DNA of 64,000 nt from UKL13-2 sp031431435. Lineage in GTDB: Bacteria; Pseudomonadota; Gammaproteobacteria; Burkholderiales; Usitatibacteraceae. This document shows positions 15,359-24,031 of the stretch, one piece after another; within the stretch, counting starts at the first letter, position 1, and every line of letters begins with the position of its first letter. A program made the translations under genes and the position numbers. The notes beneath the pieces are model-generated. The model ran no database searches and was not told where the DNA came from. It worked only from the letters and a program-made list of their open reading frames with translations. Location of the stretch: assembly GCA_031431435.1 (NCBI GenBank), contig JANPDI010000044.1:20240-84239 (forward strand), in the 5' to 3' direction.

Positions 15359-16516
15359 ATGATGATGAGCATGTCCGACTCAAAGGCGGACGTCGGGGCG
15401 CTGCGTATGGCTCTCGCAGGGCCGCAACTTTCGCCGGTTGACCGTGTCGCGATCCTGAGTGAGCTCGCCCATCAATGTGCGCGCAGCGGTTTGGCGCGGG
15501 ATGGTCTGGATGCGGTGAAAGAAGCGATCGAGCTTGCCCACACACACCGCCTGCCGCTGGCAAAGGCGGGCGCACTGAACGCCGCCGCTGTATGTTACTT
15601 TGTACGAGATGATTTTCTGATGGCAATTGCCTGCGGCATCGATGCCTATGCAGGCTTTGCGGTTGAAAATCAACACACCGCCATGGGACACGCGCTCACC
15701 ACCGTTGCCGCCGCCTGTAAAGAGGTCGGTGCGTTTGACCTTGCCGAACAGGCGCTGCGCGGCTGCATCAATATCGCCAACCGGGCAAATGACAAGTTCC
15801 TGCTGGCGCGAACACAAAACACCCTTGCCGCCCTGCTCGGCGACCTGCGGCGATTTGATGAAGCGGCGGTGCAGTTGGCCGACGCACGTTTCAACCTTGA
15901 CGATGCGTGCCAGCAACATCACGTTGCCAAGATCGACGCCAATCAATGTGACCTTGACAAAAAACGCGCCGACGATTCAATCAGACGCGGCGACCCTGAA
16001 ACGGGCCAACAGCATTACCGGCAGGCGCTTGCGCAGGCGCAACTCGGGCTGGTGGCAACCGGCGCCGAGGTCGACCAATGCCATTTACTGGGCAATACCC
16101 GCATGCTGGGCGAGTTGTATTTTGTGCTCCACGATTACGATCAGGCGCGCGCAACATTTGAGCGCGCACTGGTTTTGGCCCGGCAGCTCAAACAGCCGGC
16201 GACGATTGCGGAATCGCTATTATTTCTTGGCCGTATTGCGCTTGTCGAAAATAAGCCGGCAGATGCACTCAGACTGTTTTGTGAAGGGTTGGAGTGTGCA
16301 AAACGCGCCGATCTGAAAGTGGCGCAGCCCAAAATTCACAAAGAGCTCGCACGGGCGCTTCTGATCATGGGGCGCGATAGCGAGTCGGATTTTCATTTTG
16401 ATGCCGCGTTGCAATGGTCGCGGCAAATCGCCGAAAGCAACGCAGAGGTCGGTCGCGAGGCAAGGTTAATGTGGAACACACACTTTAGTCACCACCCCCT
16501 TATCGGCGAAATCTAG
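15359..16516 (+). CDS. Helical-repeat (TPR-like) protein of unknown function
   Basis: 385 residues from the first of several ATGs (MMMSMSDSK); a start at MSDSKAD is equally possible. No signal peptide or membrane segment. The whole protein is helical with repeated A/L/Y patterns typical of tetratricopeptide repeats, for example YFVRDDFLMAIACGIDAY, LGDLRRFDEAAVQLADA, LYFVLHDYDQARATFERAL and LGRIALVENKPADALRLF. Similar repeat regions are linked to GGDEF or cyclase domains in other proteins, but no output domain is present here. Likely a cytosolic scaffold or a regulator partner. Its stop overlaps by four bases the stop of the convergent next gene. Confidence 0.7.
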   Translation: MMMSMSDSKADVGALRMALAGPQLSPVDRVAILSELAHQCARSGLARDGLDAVKEAIELAHTHRLPLAKAGALNAAAVCYFVRDDFLMAIACGIDAYAGFAVENQHTAMGHALTTVAAACKEVGAFDLAEQALRGCINIANRANDKFLLARTQNTLAALLGDLRRFDEAAVQLADARFNLDDACQQHHVAKIDANQCDLDKKRADDSIRRGDPETGQQHYRQALAQAQLGLVATGAEVDQCHLLGNTRMLGELYFVLHDYDQARATFERALVLARQLKQPATIAESLLFLGRIALVENKPADALRLFCEGLECAKRADLKVAQPKIHKELARALLIMGRDSESDFHFDAALQWSRQIAESNAEVGREARLMWNTHFSHHPLIGEI

Positions 16517-16986
16517 CCCTGGCGGCGCGCCAAAAAAACGGCAAGTGCGGCTGCCGCTTGTTTTCGCACCATCGCCTTGAACGGCCAGGACCAGCCGAGT
16601 AATAGACCGGGTGTCCCCAGCGCTTGTTTTGCCCAGCGCCAAAACGGAAATTGATCGATGTGCCGGACAATCAGGCCGTCCCGAAACGCAAACAAGGCAT
16701 CGATCCTGTTGACCACCGGCCGGCCCGTTTTCGAGAAGGTGTAGTGCGCCTCCCAGACTGCACGGCCGCCGGATGCATCGGCTGAGGCGTCGATCAGCGT
16801 GATCTTGAGATCTTTGCCGCGCGATAACAGCATGCGCCACATGGCGCCAGCCTCGATACCCCTGAGGTTGGGAAACGCCGGATCCGTGAAGACAACTTCC
16901 GGGTGATAACACGCTGTCATCGCGTCTGCATCTTGCGACGCAAATGCAGCGTAGAAATTTCGAATCAGCGTCTCATTTACGTGCAT
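16513..16986 (-). CDS. SnoaL/NTF2-like fold protein
   Basis: 157 residues from MHVNETLIRNF; GGGGA stands before this ATG, and an earlier ATG at 17007 is possible. The fold is that of the nuclear transport factor 2 superfamily: helix with NFYAAFASQDADAMTACYHPEVVFTDPAF, then WRMLLSRGKDL, WEAHYTFSKTGRPVVNRI and FRDGLIVRHIDQF. Members are ketosteroid isomerase-like enzymes or binding proteins; no function can be assigned. The start overlaps the DUF1569 gene by 14 bases, so the two are a coupled pair. Confidence 0.82.
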   Translation of the reverse strand: MHVNETLIRNFYAAFASQDADAMTACYHPEVVFTDPAFPNLRGIEAGAMWRMLLSRGKDLKITLIDASADASGGRAVWEAHYTFSKTGRPVVNRIDALFAFRDGLIVRHIDQFPFWRWAKQALGTPGLLLGWSWPFKAMVRKQAAAALAVFLARRQG

Positions 16987-17455
16987 AAAAATCCCCATGA
17001 ATGTCAAACATGGTCAAGTGATAGTCCATGTGCAGGAACATGTACTTGCCCCATTCATTCTTCGACAATTTTCCGTAGGCAGGGTGGGGGGCGAGTGAAT
17101 TGGATTGTGCCAGTGACTCAAAGGTCTGGAGGAGCGAGACAAACGTCTGATGATCGACTTCAAACGACGTCAATGCTGTGCGACCGACAAAATCGGCGAT
17201 CTGTTGTGCGTTGCGGGGCGCTTTTTCCGGCCACGGGATCACGTGAAAAACCAGCCATTTGCCGATGGTGTGCAGCAATAAATTGTGACTGCGGACGGTT
17301 TCCTGCAGGCCGCATACGTCACGCAGACTGTTATTAAAATGTGCCAACAACTGGTGGCCGTTGATTTTTCCATCGCGTGAAAGTACATCTGGTGCCAGCG
17401 CCTCGATGCGACGGAACAATATGTCGCGCTCTTTGGGGTTGAAATAGTCCGTCAT
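16973..17455 (-). CDS. DUF1569 family protein (DinB-like helical fold)
   Basis: 160 residues. Family traits: a mostly helical protein with histidines at spaced positions (HQLLAHFNNSLRDV, HNLLLH) and the C-terminal HPAYGKLSKNEWGKYMFLHMDYHL, which matches the DUF1569 signature and is related to DinB/YfiT-type four-helix bundles that bind a metal or thiol. Role unknown. It overlaps the following NTF2-like gene and is divergent from fhs with about 156 bases between. Confidence 0.8.
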   Translation of the reverse strand: MTDYFNPKERDILFRRIEALAPDVLSRDGKINGHQLLAHFNNSLRDVCGLQETVRSHNLLLHTIGKWLVFHVIPWPEKAPRNAQQIADFVGRTALTSFEVDHQTFVSLLQTFESLAQSNSLAPHPAYGKLSKNEWGKYMFLHMDYHLTMFDIHGDFYARK

Positions 17456-17611
17456 TGTTGGTGTTTCCGTCCTTTTCCGTGGCTGCGCGCAAGATCGTTG
17501 ACCTGCATCAAAGGATGCATTCTACTTGACCACTATCAAGGAATGGCGGGGTGCTCGCGTTTCATACTTTTACCCTGTGCGGGATTGGTCCCAACAAACG
17601 TGGAGAAGGTC

Positions 17612-19282
17612 ATGCTAAGCGATATTGAAATTGCCCAAAAAGCCGTCATGAAGCGCATTTACGAAGTGGCCGGCACGCTTGGTATTCCGGACGATGCCAT
17701 TGAGCCGTATGGGCATTACAAGGCAAAGATATCGCTCAATTATGTTGACTCGCTGAAAGGCAAGAAGAACGGCAAGCTGGTGCTGGTCACGGCCATTTCA
17801 CCAACACCGGCCGGCGAGGGGAAAACAACCACAACCGTCGGGCTCGGCGATGCGTTGAACCACATTGGCAAAAAGGCGATTATTTGTTTGCGTGAGCCCT
17901 CCTTGGGTCCGGTGTTTGGCATGAAGGGCGGGGCGGCCGGCGGTGGTTACGCGCAGGTTGTCCCGATGGAAGATATCAACCTGCACTTTACCGGCGACTT
18001 CAACGCCATCGCCCTCGCCAATAACCTGTTGGCGGCGCTGATTGATAACCATATCAACCACGGAAACGAATTGGGATTTGATGTCAGGCGCATTACCTGG
18101 AAACGGGTGATGGACATGAATGACCGCGCCCTGCGGGACATCACCATTGCGTTGGGCGGGCCTGGCAACGGCTATCCGCGCCAAGACGGATTCGACATCG
18201 TTGTTGCCTCCGAAATCATGGCGATTTTTTGCCTCGCCACGTCGCTCAAGGATCTGAAAGCGCGTATCAGCAAAATCGTGGTTGGCTATACCAGCGATCA
18301 GAAACCGATTTTGGCGAAGGATTTGAATGCGCAGGGCGCCATGACGGCGCTGCTGAAGGACGCATTGCACCCAAATCTTGTGCAGACGCTGGAAAACAAT
18401 CCGGCGTTTATTCATGGCGGCCCGTTTGCCAATATCGCGCACGGCTGCAATTCCGTAATCGCCACACAGACCGCGCTCAAACTTGGCGACTATGTTGTCA
18501 CCGAGGCTGGTTTTGGTGCCGATTTGGGCGCAGAAAAGTTCATCGATATCAAGTGCCGCAAGTCCGGGCTGCGCCCCGATGCGGTGGTCATTGTGGCCAC
18601 CATCCGCGCACTCAAATTCCATGGTGGCGTCGACGTCAAGGACGTCTCGACTGAAAATCTTGCGGCGTTGGAAAAGGGGATTGTCAATCTCGAGCGGCAC
18701 GTCAACAATGTCATGAACAACTACGGCCTGCCTTGTGTGGTGAGCGTCAATCACCGCACACACGACACCGACGCCGAGGTGAAACTGCTGATGGAGCGGG
18801 TCGGTAAACTCGGTTGCAAGGTGGTGATGGCAAAACACTGGGCGGAGGGTGGCAAGGGCGCCACTGAAGTGGCGCAGATTGTGGTTGATCTATGTGAACA
18901 AAAGAATAATTTCAAGTTTGTTTATGAAGACGACATGCCGCTTTGGGACAAGATGAAGACGATTGCGACCAAGATATACGGCGCGTTGGATATCACCGCA
19001 GACTCAAAGATCCGTAATCAAATCAAAAAACTGCAGGCTGATGGTTACGGCCACTATCCGGTCTGTGTGGCGAAGACGCAATATTCGTTTTCGACCGATC
19101 CGCAGCTCCGTGGCGCCCCGTCCGGACACGTATTGACGATCCGCGAAGTGCGGCTGGCGGCCGGCGCAGAGTTTGTGGTGATGGTTTGTGGCGACGTGAT
19201 GACCATGCCGGGCCTGCCAAAAGTGCCGTCGGCAAATTCGATTGACGTGGATGACAACGGCAAAATTATCGGCCTGTTTTGA
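17612..19282 (+). CDS. fhs: Formate--tetrahydrofolate ligase
   Basis: 556 residues, exactly family size, from MLSDIEIAQK with GGAGAAGG just upstream; a longer in-frame start at 17498 is rejected. The enzyme uses ATP to join formate to tetrahydrofolate, giving 10-formyl-THF. The P-loop is TPAGEGKTTTTVGLGDAL, followed by REPSLGPVFGMKGGAAGGGYAQV, HFTGDFNAI and FADLGAEKF-type blocks; the C-terminus GLPKVPSANSIDVD is also typical. Cytoplasmic. With oxc/frc, the formyltransferase-like gene and fds in the same window, it ties formate to folate. Confidence 0.97.
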   Translation: MLSDIEIAQKAVMKRIYEVAGTLGIPDDAIEPYGHYKAKISLNYVDSLKGKKNGKLVLVTAISPTPAGEGKTTTTVGLGDALNHIGKKAIICLREPSLGPVFGMKGGAAGGGYAQVVPMEDINLHFTGDFNAIALANNLLAALIDNHINHGNELGFDVRRITWKRVMDMNDRALRDITIALGGPGNGYPRQDGFDIVVASEIMAIFCLATSLKDLKARISKIVVGYTSDQKPILAKDLNAQGAMTALLKDALHPNLVQTLENNPAFIHGGPFANIAHGCNSVIATQTALKLGDYVVTEAGFGADLGAEKFIDIKCRKSGLRPDAVVIVATIRALKFHGGVDVKDVSTENLAALEKGIVNLERHVNNVMNNYGLPCVVSVNHRTHDTDAEVKLLMERVGKLGCKVVMAKHWAEGGKGATEVAQIVVDLCEQKNNFKFVYEDDMPLWDKMKTIATKIYGALDITADSKIRNQIKKLQADGYGHYPVCVAKTQYSFSTDPQLRGAPSGHVLTIREVRLAAGAEFVVMVCGDVMTMPGLPKVPSANSIDVDDNGKIIGLF

Positions 19283-19291
19283 GTGTGCCCA

Positions 19292-19358
19292 GGGGCCGCC
19301 TTGACGGCCCCGCCCAGAATTGACGCCGACGGCCGCCCCCCCTGATGAGGGGGCGGCC
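19292..19358 (+). terminator. Two GC-rich hairpins after fhs
   Basis: GGGGCCG 19292-19298 pairs with CGGCCCC 19305-19311, and GGCCGCCCCC 19331-19340 pairs with GGGGGCGGCC 19349-19358. Neither has a T-run. They probably mark the 3' end of the fhs transcript or stabilise it. Confidence 0.5.
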
Positions 19359-19436
19359 GCCTGTTGCGAAGCGACCCGCTTGCCGTAATAATGGGTACGA
19401 AGCCGGCAACCGGCCGGCAAGGGATACCTGACGCGC

Positions 19437-20711
19437 ATGGATGCAATCGGCAAATATAAAGTTATCAAGAAACTGGGCGAAGGTGCAACCAGTGTGGTCT
19501 ACCATGCCAGGGACCCGTTCACGGGCCGCGAGGCGGCGATCAAGGTAATGTTTCCAGAAGCCCTCAAGGACTCTTCCGACGGCGGAGATTACCGGCAGAT
19601 GTTTATCAATGAGGCGGGTCTGGCCGGCAAGATCGACCATCCGCATATTGTCGGCATCCACGATGCGGTTGTTGCAGACGATATGAGTTATATCGTCATG
19701 GAGTATGTCGAGGGCGGCACGCTCGAAAGGTATGTCCAGCCTGAAAACCTGTTTGACCCGCAGATTGTTGCTGAAATCATCTTCAAGGCGATTCGTGCGC
19801 TGGATTTTGCATTTTCGCAGGGCCTGATTCATCGCGACATCAAGCCGGGCAACATCCTTTATAAGTCCGGCACGGATATCAAGATCGGTGACTTCGGTGC
19901 GGCGGTCCAGTCTTCGGCCAGCACCGCGACAACCATTGTCGGCTCGCCGCTTTACATGGCGCCCGAGGTATTGCAGGGTGGTGTGTCGAGCATGCAATCG
20001 GATATTTATGCGCTCGGCATGGTGATGTACATGCTGCTGGCCGGTCGTCCGCCTTACGAGGCGTCAAGCCACGCCAGCCTTGCCTACCAGATCGTCAATC
20101 ATGACCCCGAGCCGCCGTCACGTTTTCGTGAGGGCATTTCTGCGCCGATGGAAGATATTGTCAAGCAGGCCATCGCAAAGGACGTGAGCCGTCGATTTCA
20201 AAACTGGGGCGAATTCGCCCGCGATTTGTCGGCAATCTGGCGCAGTGAACACACGCCGCAAAAACAGCAGGGCGAGGTTTCGGATACCGAGCGATTCGGC
20301 TTTCTCAAACAACTTTCCTTTTTCAAGAATTTCCCTGAAAACGAATTGTGGGAGGTGGTTCGTATCAGCAAGTGGCGTGAATTCCCCGCCAATGCGCCGC
20401 TGATCAAGGAGGGCGACGAAGGCGACTCGTTCTTTATCATTGCCGAAGGCAGTGTCAAGGTGACGCGCAATCAAAAGATGCTGAATATGCTTTCAGCCGG
20501 CGATTGTGTCGGCGAGATGTCGTATCTGGCGATCCGTGCCGGGCCGCGTTCGGCGACCGTTACAACCGCGTCGCCCAGTGTGCTGATGAAAATCCCGGCA
20601 GCCGATTTGAACGCTGCCAGCGACTCCTGTCGGGCACTATTTGACCGAAAATTTTTGGAGACGCTGGTGGAACGTCTGGAGACGGCAAATCAACGCCTGA
20701 CCGTCACTTGA
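19437..20711 (+). CDS. Serine/threonine protein kinase with C-terminal cyclic-nucleotide-binding domain
   Basis: 424 residues. The kinase domain covers about 7-275: glycine loop LGEGATSVVYHA, Lys in EAAIKVMF, catalytic HRDIKPGNIL, DFGAAV, and the activation segment with GSPLYMAPEVL. A linker leads to a cNMP-binding-like domain (about 290-410): FFKNFPENELWEVV, IKEGDEGDSFFIIAEGSVKV and GEMSYLAIRAGPRSATV, which resembles the phosphate-binding cassette. No membrane segment, so cytosolic. This fusion suggests a kinase gated by a nucleotide or used like a PKA regulatory-catalytic hybrid; the ligand is unknown. It stands alone between fhs and a convergent DUF456 gene. Confidence 0.93.
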   Translation: MDAIGKYKVIKKLGEGATSVVYHARDPFTGREAAIKVMFPEALKDSSDGGDYRQMFINEAGLAGKIDHPHIVGIHDAVVADDMSYIVMEYVEGGTLERYVQPENLFDPQIVAEIIFKAIRALDFAFSQGLIHRDIKPGNILYKSGTDIKIGDFGAAVQSSASTATTIVGSPLYMAPEVLQGGVSSMQSDIYALGMVMYMLLAGRPPYEASSHASLAYQIVNHDPEPPSRFREGISAPMEDIVKQAIAKDVSRRFQNWGEFARDLSAIWRSEHTPQKQQGEVSDTERFGFLKQLSFFKNFPENELWEVVRISKWREFPANAPLIKEGDEGDSFFIIAEGSVKVTRNQKMLNMLSAGDCVGEMSYLAIRAGPRSATVTTASPSVLMKIPAADLNAASDSCRALFDRKFLETLVERLETANQRLTVT

Positions 20712-20765
20712 ATGCGGATCCGGCATTTGGACGGATACCGCGGGCACCGCGCCGCGTTCATTTGC

Positions 20766-21263
20766 CTAGCGAATGAAATAGGCAAGCGCAAACACGCCGA
20801 CCATCGTCAGCGCAATGGCGAGCTTCGCCAATACACCAACCATCATTCCCAGCCAGGTGGCGATGCCGACCCTTCCCGCCTGACCGAGGTGGCGGCGCGT
20901 GGTGAGTTCTCCCAGGACAGCGCCGACAAATGGAAATACCAGCAATCCCCACAGGCCGGAAAAAATACCGATCACACTGCCGATCGCCGCACCCAACAAT
21001 GCGGCTTTTGACGCGCCTGCGCGCTTTGCGCCAAGCAATGTCGCCACAAAATCGACCGCAATGGCCAGCGCGGATAACACGCCCAACATCGTCAACGTCG
21101 GCCAGCCGATTTGTTCGAAATTGCCAAGATATGCCGCTAGAAATAACCCGGCAAATACCAACGGTACGCCGGGCAGCGCGGGCAAAATGGTGCCAGCCAG
21201 GCCGAGCAGCACCAGCGCGCCGACCAACCCCCATATCAGGTAAATGCCAATGCTGCCATCCAT
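20766..21263 (-). CDS. DUF456 family membrane protein
   Basis: 165 residues, four or five hydrophobic segments. Family features are GLAGTILPALPGVPLVFAG at the N-terminus and a middle rich in small residues, AKRAGASKAALLGAAIGSVIGIF, then FPFVGAVLGELTTRR. Inner-membrane protein of unknown function. Convergent with the kinase gene and divergent from glcD. Confidence 0.85.
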   Translation of the reverse strand: MDGSIGIYLIWGLVGALVLLGLAGTILPALPGVPLVFAGLFLAAYLGNFEQIGWPTLTMLGVLSALAIAVDFVATLLGAKRAGASKAALLGAAIGSVIGIFSGLWGLLVFPFVGAVLGELTTRRHLGQAGRVGIATWLGMMVGVLAKLAIALTMVGVFALAYFIR

Positions 21264-21460
21264 TTTTTATTCCCGCATGATTGTTGTCGCCATGTAGATG
21301 TGGGCGACGTAGATTAGTTCAATACGATTGCCTGCATGGCATTCGGGCTGGCATTACGGCTATTCCATACGACCGGATATCAATCGCTTTTGCCAGCGAT
21401 GGCTGCGCCAATACGATGAATAGCCTATTATTCAACGTCTACAACCATGACACGAATAAT

Positions 21461-22954
21461 ATGGCAGCCGTCATCGAAGACAGTTGGCAGCAGCGGCATG
21501 CAACGCGCCAAACACTCGCAACCGCATTGCATGCCTTTTTGCCGGCCTCGTCGGTATTGATCACCAAGGAAGACCTGCGGCCGTTTGAATGTGACGGTCT
21601 GGCGGTCTACCGAGAATTACCCATGCTGGCGGCGATGCCCTCGACCCTTGACGAGGTTATGCGCGTCATGGCCATTGCCAACGCACAAAACGTAAAGGTG
21701 GTTGCACGCGGTTCCGGCACCGGCTTGTCTGGCGGCGCAACGCCGCTTGCCGACGGCGTGTTGTTGTCGATGGCAAAATTCAGCCGCATTGAAAAAATTG
21801 ATGCCCTTGCACGTACGGCCGTGGTCGGTCCGGGGGTGCGAAATCAATTGATCTCCGAGGCAGTGGCGCACCTGGGTTTGTACTACGCGCCGGACCCCTC
21901 CTCACAAATTGCCTGTTCGATCGGCGGCAACGTGGCGGAAAATGCCGGCGGCGTGCATTGCCTGAAATACGGGCTGACGGTACATAACATCCTGAAGATC
22001 GGCGTGGTGCTGATCGACGGTGAAGCGGTGACAATTGGCTCCGACGCCCTCGACAGCCCCGGCTACGATTTGCTGGCGCTGATGACCGGCTCTGAAGGCA
22101 TGCTCGGCATCACCACCGAAGTCACCGTAAAACTCACACCGAAACCGCAACTGGCGCGGGTGGTGATGGCCAGTTTTGACAACGTCGAAAAAGCCGGCGA
22201 GGCGGTTGCCGCGGTCATCGGTGCGGGCATCATCCCGGCGGGACTCGAAATGATGGACAAACTCGCCATTCACGCCGTTGAGGATTTTGTGCGCGCCGGC
22301 TATGACATGGACGCGGCGGCGATTTTGTTGTGCGAGTCCGACGGCACACCGGAAGAAGTTGAGGAAGAGATCGCCAAAATGGAAGCCGTCATGGCCGCCG
22401 CCGGTGCCACCGCATGCCGGGTATCGAACAGTGAAGCCGAGCGTCTGAAATTCTGGTCTGGACGCAAGGCGGCGTTTCCGGCGGTCGGCCGCATCTCACC
22501 CGACTACTACTGTATCGATGGCTCGATCCCGCGCAAATCGCTGGCGCACGTATTGCGACGCACCGATGAACTGTCGGCAAAATACGGACTGCGTTGCGCA
22601 AACGTGTTTCACGCCGGCGATGGCAATCTGCATCCGCTGATCCTGTTTGACGCGAATATTCCGGGTGACCTGGAAAAAACCGAGGCGTTTGCCGCCGAGT
22701 TGCTGGAGTTGTGTATCGAAGTCGGCGGCACCATCACCGGTGAGCACGGTGTCGGCATTGAGAAAATAAACCAGATGTGCAGCCAGTTCAGCGATGCCGA
22801 ACGCGAGGCGTTCTTTTCAGTCAAGCGCGCGTTTGATCCAAACATGTTGCTCAATCCCGGCAAGGCCATCCCCTCGCTGAATCGCTGCGCAGAATATGGT
22901 CGAATGCGCGTGTCCGGCGGGCAAATGCCGCACGCCGATATACCCAGGTTTTAA
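21461..22954 (+). CDS. glcD: Glycolate oxidase, FAD subunit GlcD
   Basis: 497 residues from MAAVIEDSWQ. Earlier in-frame ATGs (21416 and others) add a tail not seen in relatives; no start has a clear ribosome-binding site. It is the large FAD-binding subunit of the complex that oxidises glycolate to glyoxylate. The FAD domain shows VVARGSGTGLSGGA, SIGGNVAENAGG and GSEGMLGI; the C-terminal domain has VFHAGDGNLHPL and GTITGEHGVG. D-lactate dehydrogenases share these, but the following glcE and glcF genes decide the call. First gene of glcDEF. Confidence 0.94.
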   Translation: MAAVIEDSWQQRHATRQTLATALHAFLPASSVLITKEDLRPFECDGLAVYRELPMLAAMPSTLDEVMRVMAIANAQNVKVVARGSGTGLSGGATPLADGVLLSMAKFSRIEKIDALARTAVVGPGVRNQLISEAVAHLGLYYAPDPSSQIACSIGGNVAENAGGVHCLKYGLTVHNILKIGVVLIDGEAVTIGSDALDSPGYDLLALMTGSEGMLGITTEVTVKLTPKPQLARVVMASFDNVEKAGEAVAAVIGAGIIPAGLEMMDKLAIHAVEDFVRAGYDMDAAAILLCESDGTPEEVEEEIAKMEAVMAAAGATACRVSNSEAERLKFWSGRKAAFPAVGRISPDYYCIDGSIPRKSLAHVLRRTDELSAKYGLRCANVFHAGDGNLHPLILFDANIPGDLEKTEAFAAELLELCIEVGGTITGEHGVGIEKINQMCSQFSDAEREAFFSVKRAFDPNMLLNPGKAIPSLNRCAEYGRMRVSGGQMPHADIPRF

Positions 22955-22958
22955 TCCG

Positions 22959-24020
22959 ATGGAATCGTTCATTCAATCGGTGCAGAAAACGGTCAGGGCG
23001 GCGGCTGGTTCAAACACGCCACTGGCGATTCATGGTGGTAACACCAAGGCGTTCTATGGTGGTGCGGTCGTTGGTGATGCGCTTGATATGCGCGCCTATT
23101 GCGGCATCATCGCCTACGAGCCGCGCGAATTGGTATTGACGGTACGCGCCGGTACGACGCTGGCCGAAATTGACGCGGTCATGCAACAAGAACAACAAAT
23201 GCTTGCCTTCGAGCCGCCACAATTTTCCGGGGGCGCAACCATCGGTGGGACCGTGGCCGCCGGTTTATCCGGCCCGCGGCGTCCTTATGCCGGTGCGGTG
23301 CGCGATTTTGTGCTCGGGGCGCGCGTCGTCAACGGTGTCGGTGAAGATCTGCGATTTGGCGGGCGCGTCATCAAAAACGTCGCCGGCTACGACGTGTCAC
23401 GGCTGATGACGGGCGCATTGGGTACGCTGGGCATTCTCACCGACCTTTCGTTCAAAGTCCTGCCCAAACCAGCGGCGGAAGCGACGTTACAATTTGCCTT
23501 CGATGAAGGTACCGCCATCCGCTGCTTCAATGAGTGGTCGGGCAAGCCGTTGCCGATTTCCGGCGCGTCATGGCACAACGGCATTGCCACCCTGCGCCTG
23601 TCCGGCGCGGCGGCAGGGGTTGCCGCCGCCAGAGAAAAATTGGGCGGCGATATGCTGGACCCCGATACGGCGCTGGTATTTTGGCGGGGTCTGCGGGATC
23701 ATCAGCAGGCGTTTTTTCAAACGACATCAACAATCTGGCGAATTTCACTGCCTTCTACCACCGCGCCGATTTTGCAAAATATGCCGCAGTTGATTGAATG
23801 GGGCGGTGCACTGCGCTGGGTGGCGGGCGAGACCGACGCAAAGACCTTGCGTGAAACGATTGCGGCGGCCGGCGGCCACGTCACGCTGTTCCGCGGCCAC
23901 GCCAAGGGCGCCGGCGTGTTTCATCCCCTGGGCGGAAAGTTGGCGGAGATTCATCGCAATCTGAAGGCGGCGTTTGACCCTCATCACATTCTGAACCGCG
24001 GCCGTCTGGACAATTTTTAG
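22959..24020 (+). CDS. glcE: Glycolate oxidase, FAD-binding subunit GlcE
   Basis: 353 residues from MESFIQSVQ, four bases after the glcD stop. A shorter relative of GlcD with an FAD-binding type 4 domain: LAIHGGNTKAFYGG, LVLTVRAGTTLAEI, GGATIGGTVAAGLSGPRRPYAG and GGRVIKNVAGYDVSRLMTGALGTLG are all GlcE hallmarks. It ends with HPLGG and FDPHHILNRGRL. Required with GlcD and GlcF for activity. Read with glcD and glcF as one transcript. Confidence 0.95.
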   Translation: MESFIQSVQKTVRAAAGSNTPLAIHGGNTKAFYGGAVVGDALDMRAYCGIIAYEPRELVLTVRAGTTLAEIDAVMQQEQQMLAFEPPQFSGGATIGGTVAAGLSGPRRPYAGAVRDFVLGARVVNGVGEDLRFGGRVIKNVAGYDVSRLMTGALGTLGILTDLSFKVLPKPAAEATLQFAFDEGTAIRCFNEWSGKPLPISGASWHNGIATLRLSGAAAGVAAAREKLGGDMLDPDTALVFWRGLRDHQQAFFQTTSTIWRISLPSTTAPILQNMPQLIEWGGALRWVAGETDAKTLRETIAAAGGHVTLFRGHAKGAGVFHPLGGKLAEIHRNLKAAFDPHHILNRGRLDNF

Positions 24021-24031
24021 CCCGCCAAAAT

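Noticed and set aside
17798..18838. 346-residue open frame on the minus strand
   Set aside because: Exact antisense shadow of fhs; no family motifs, while the plus strand has a complete conserved enzyme.
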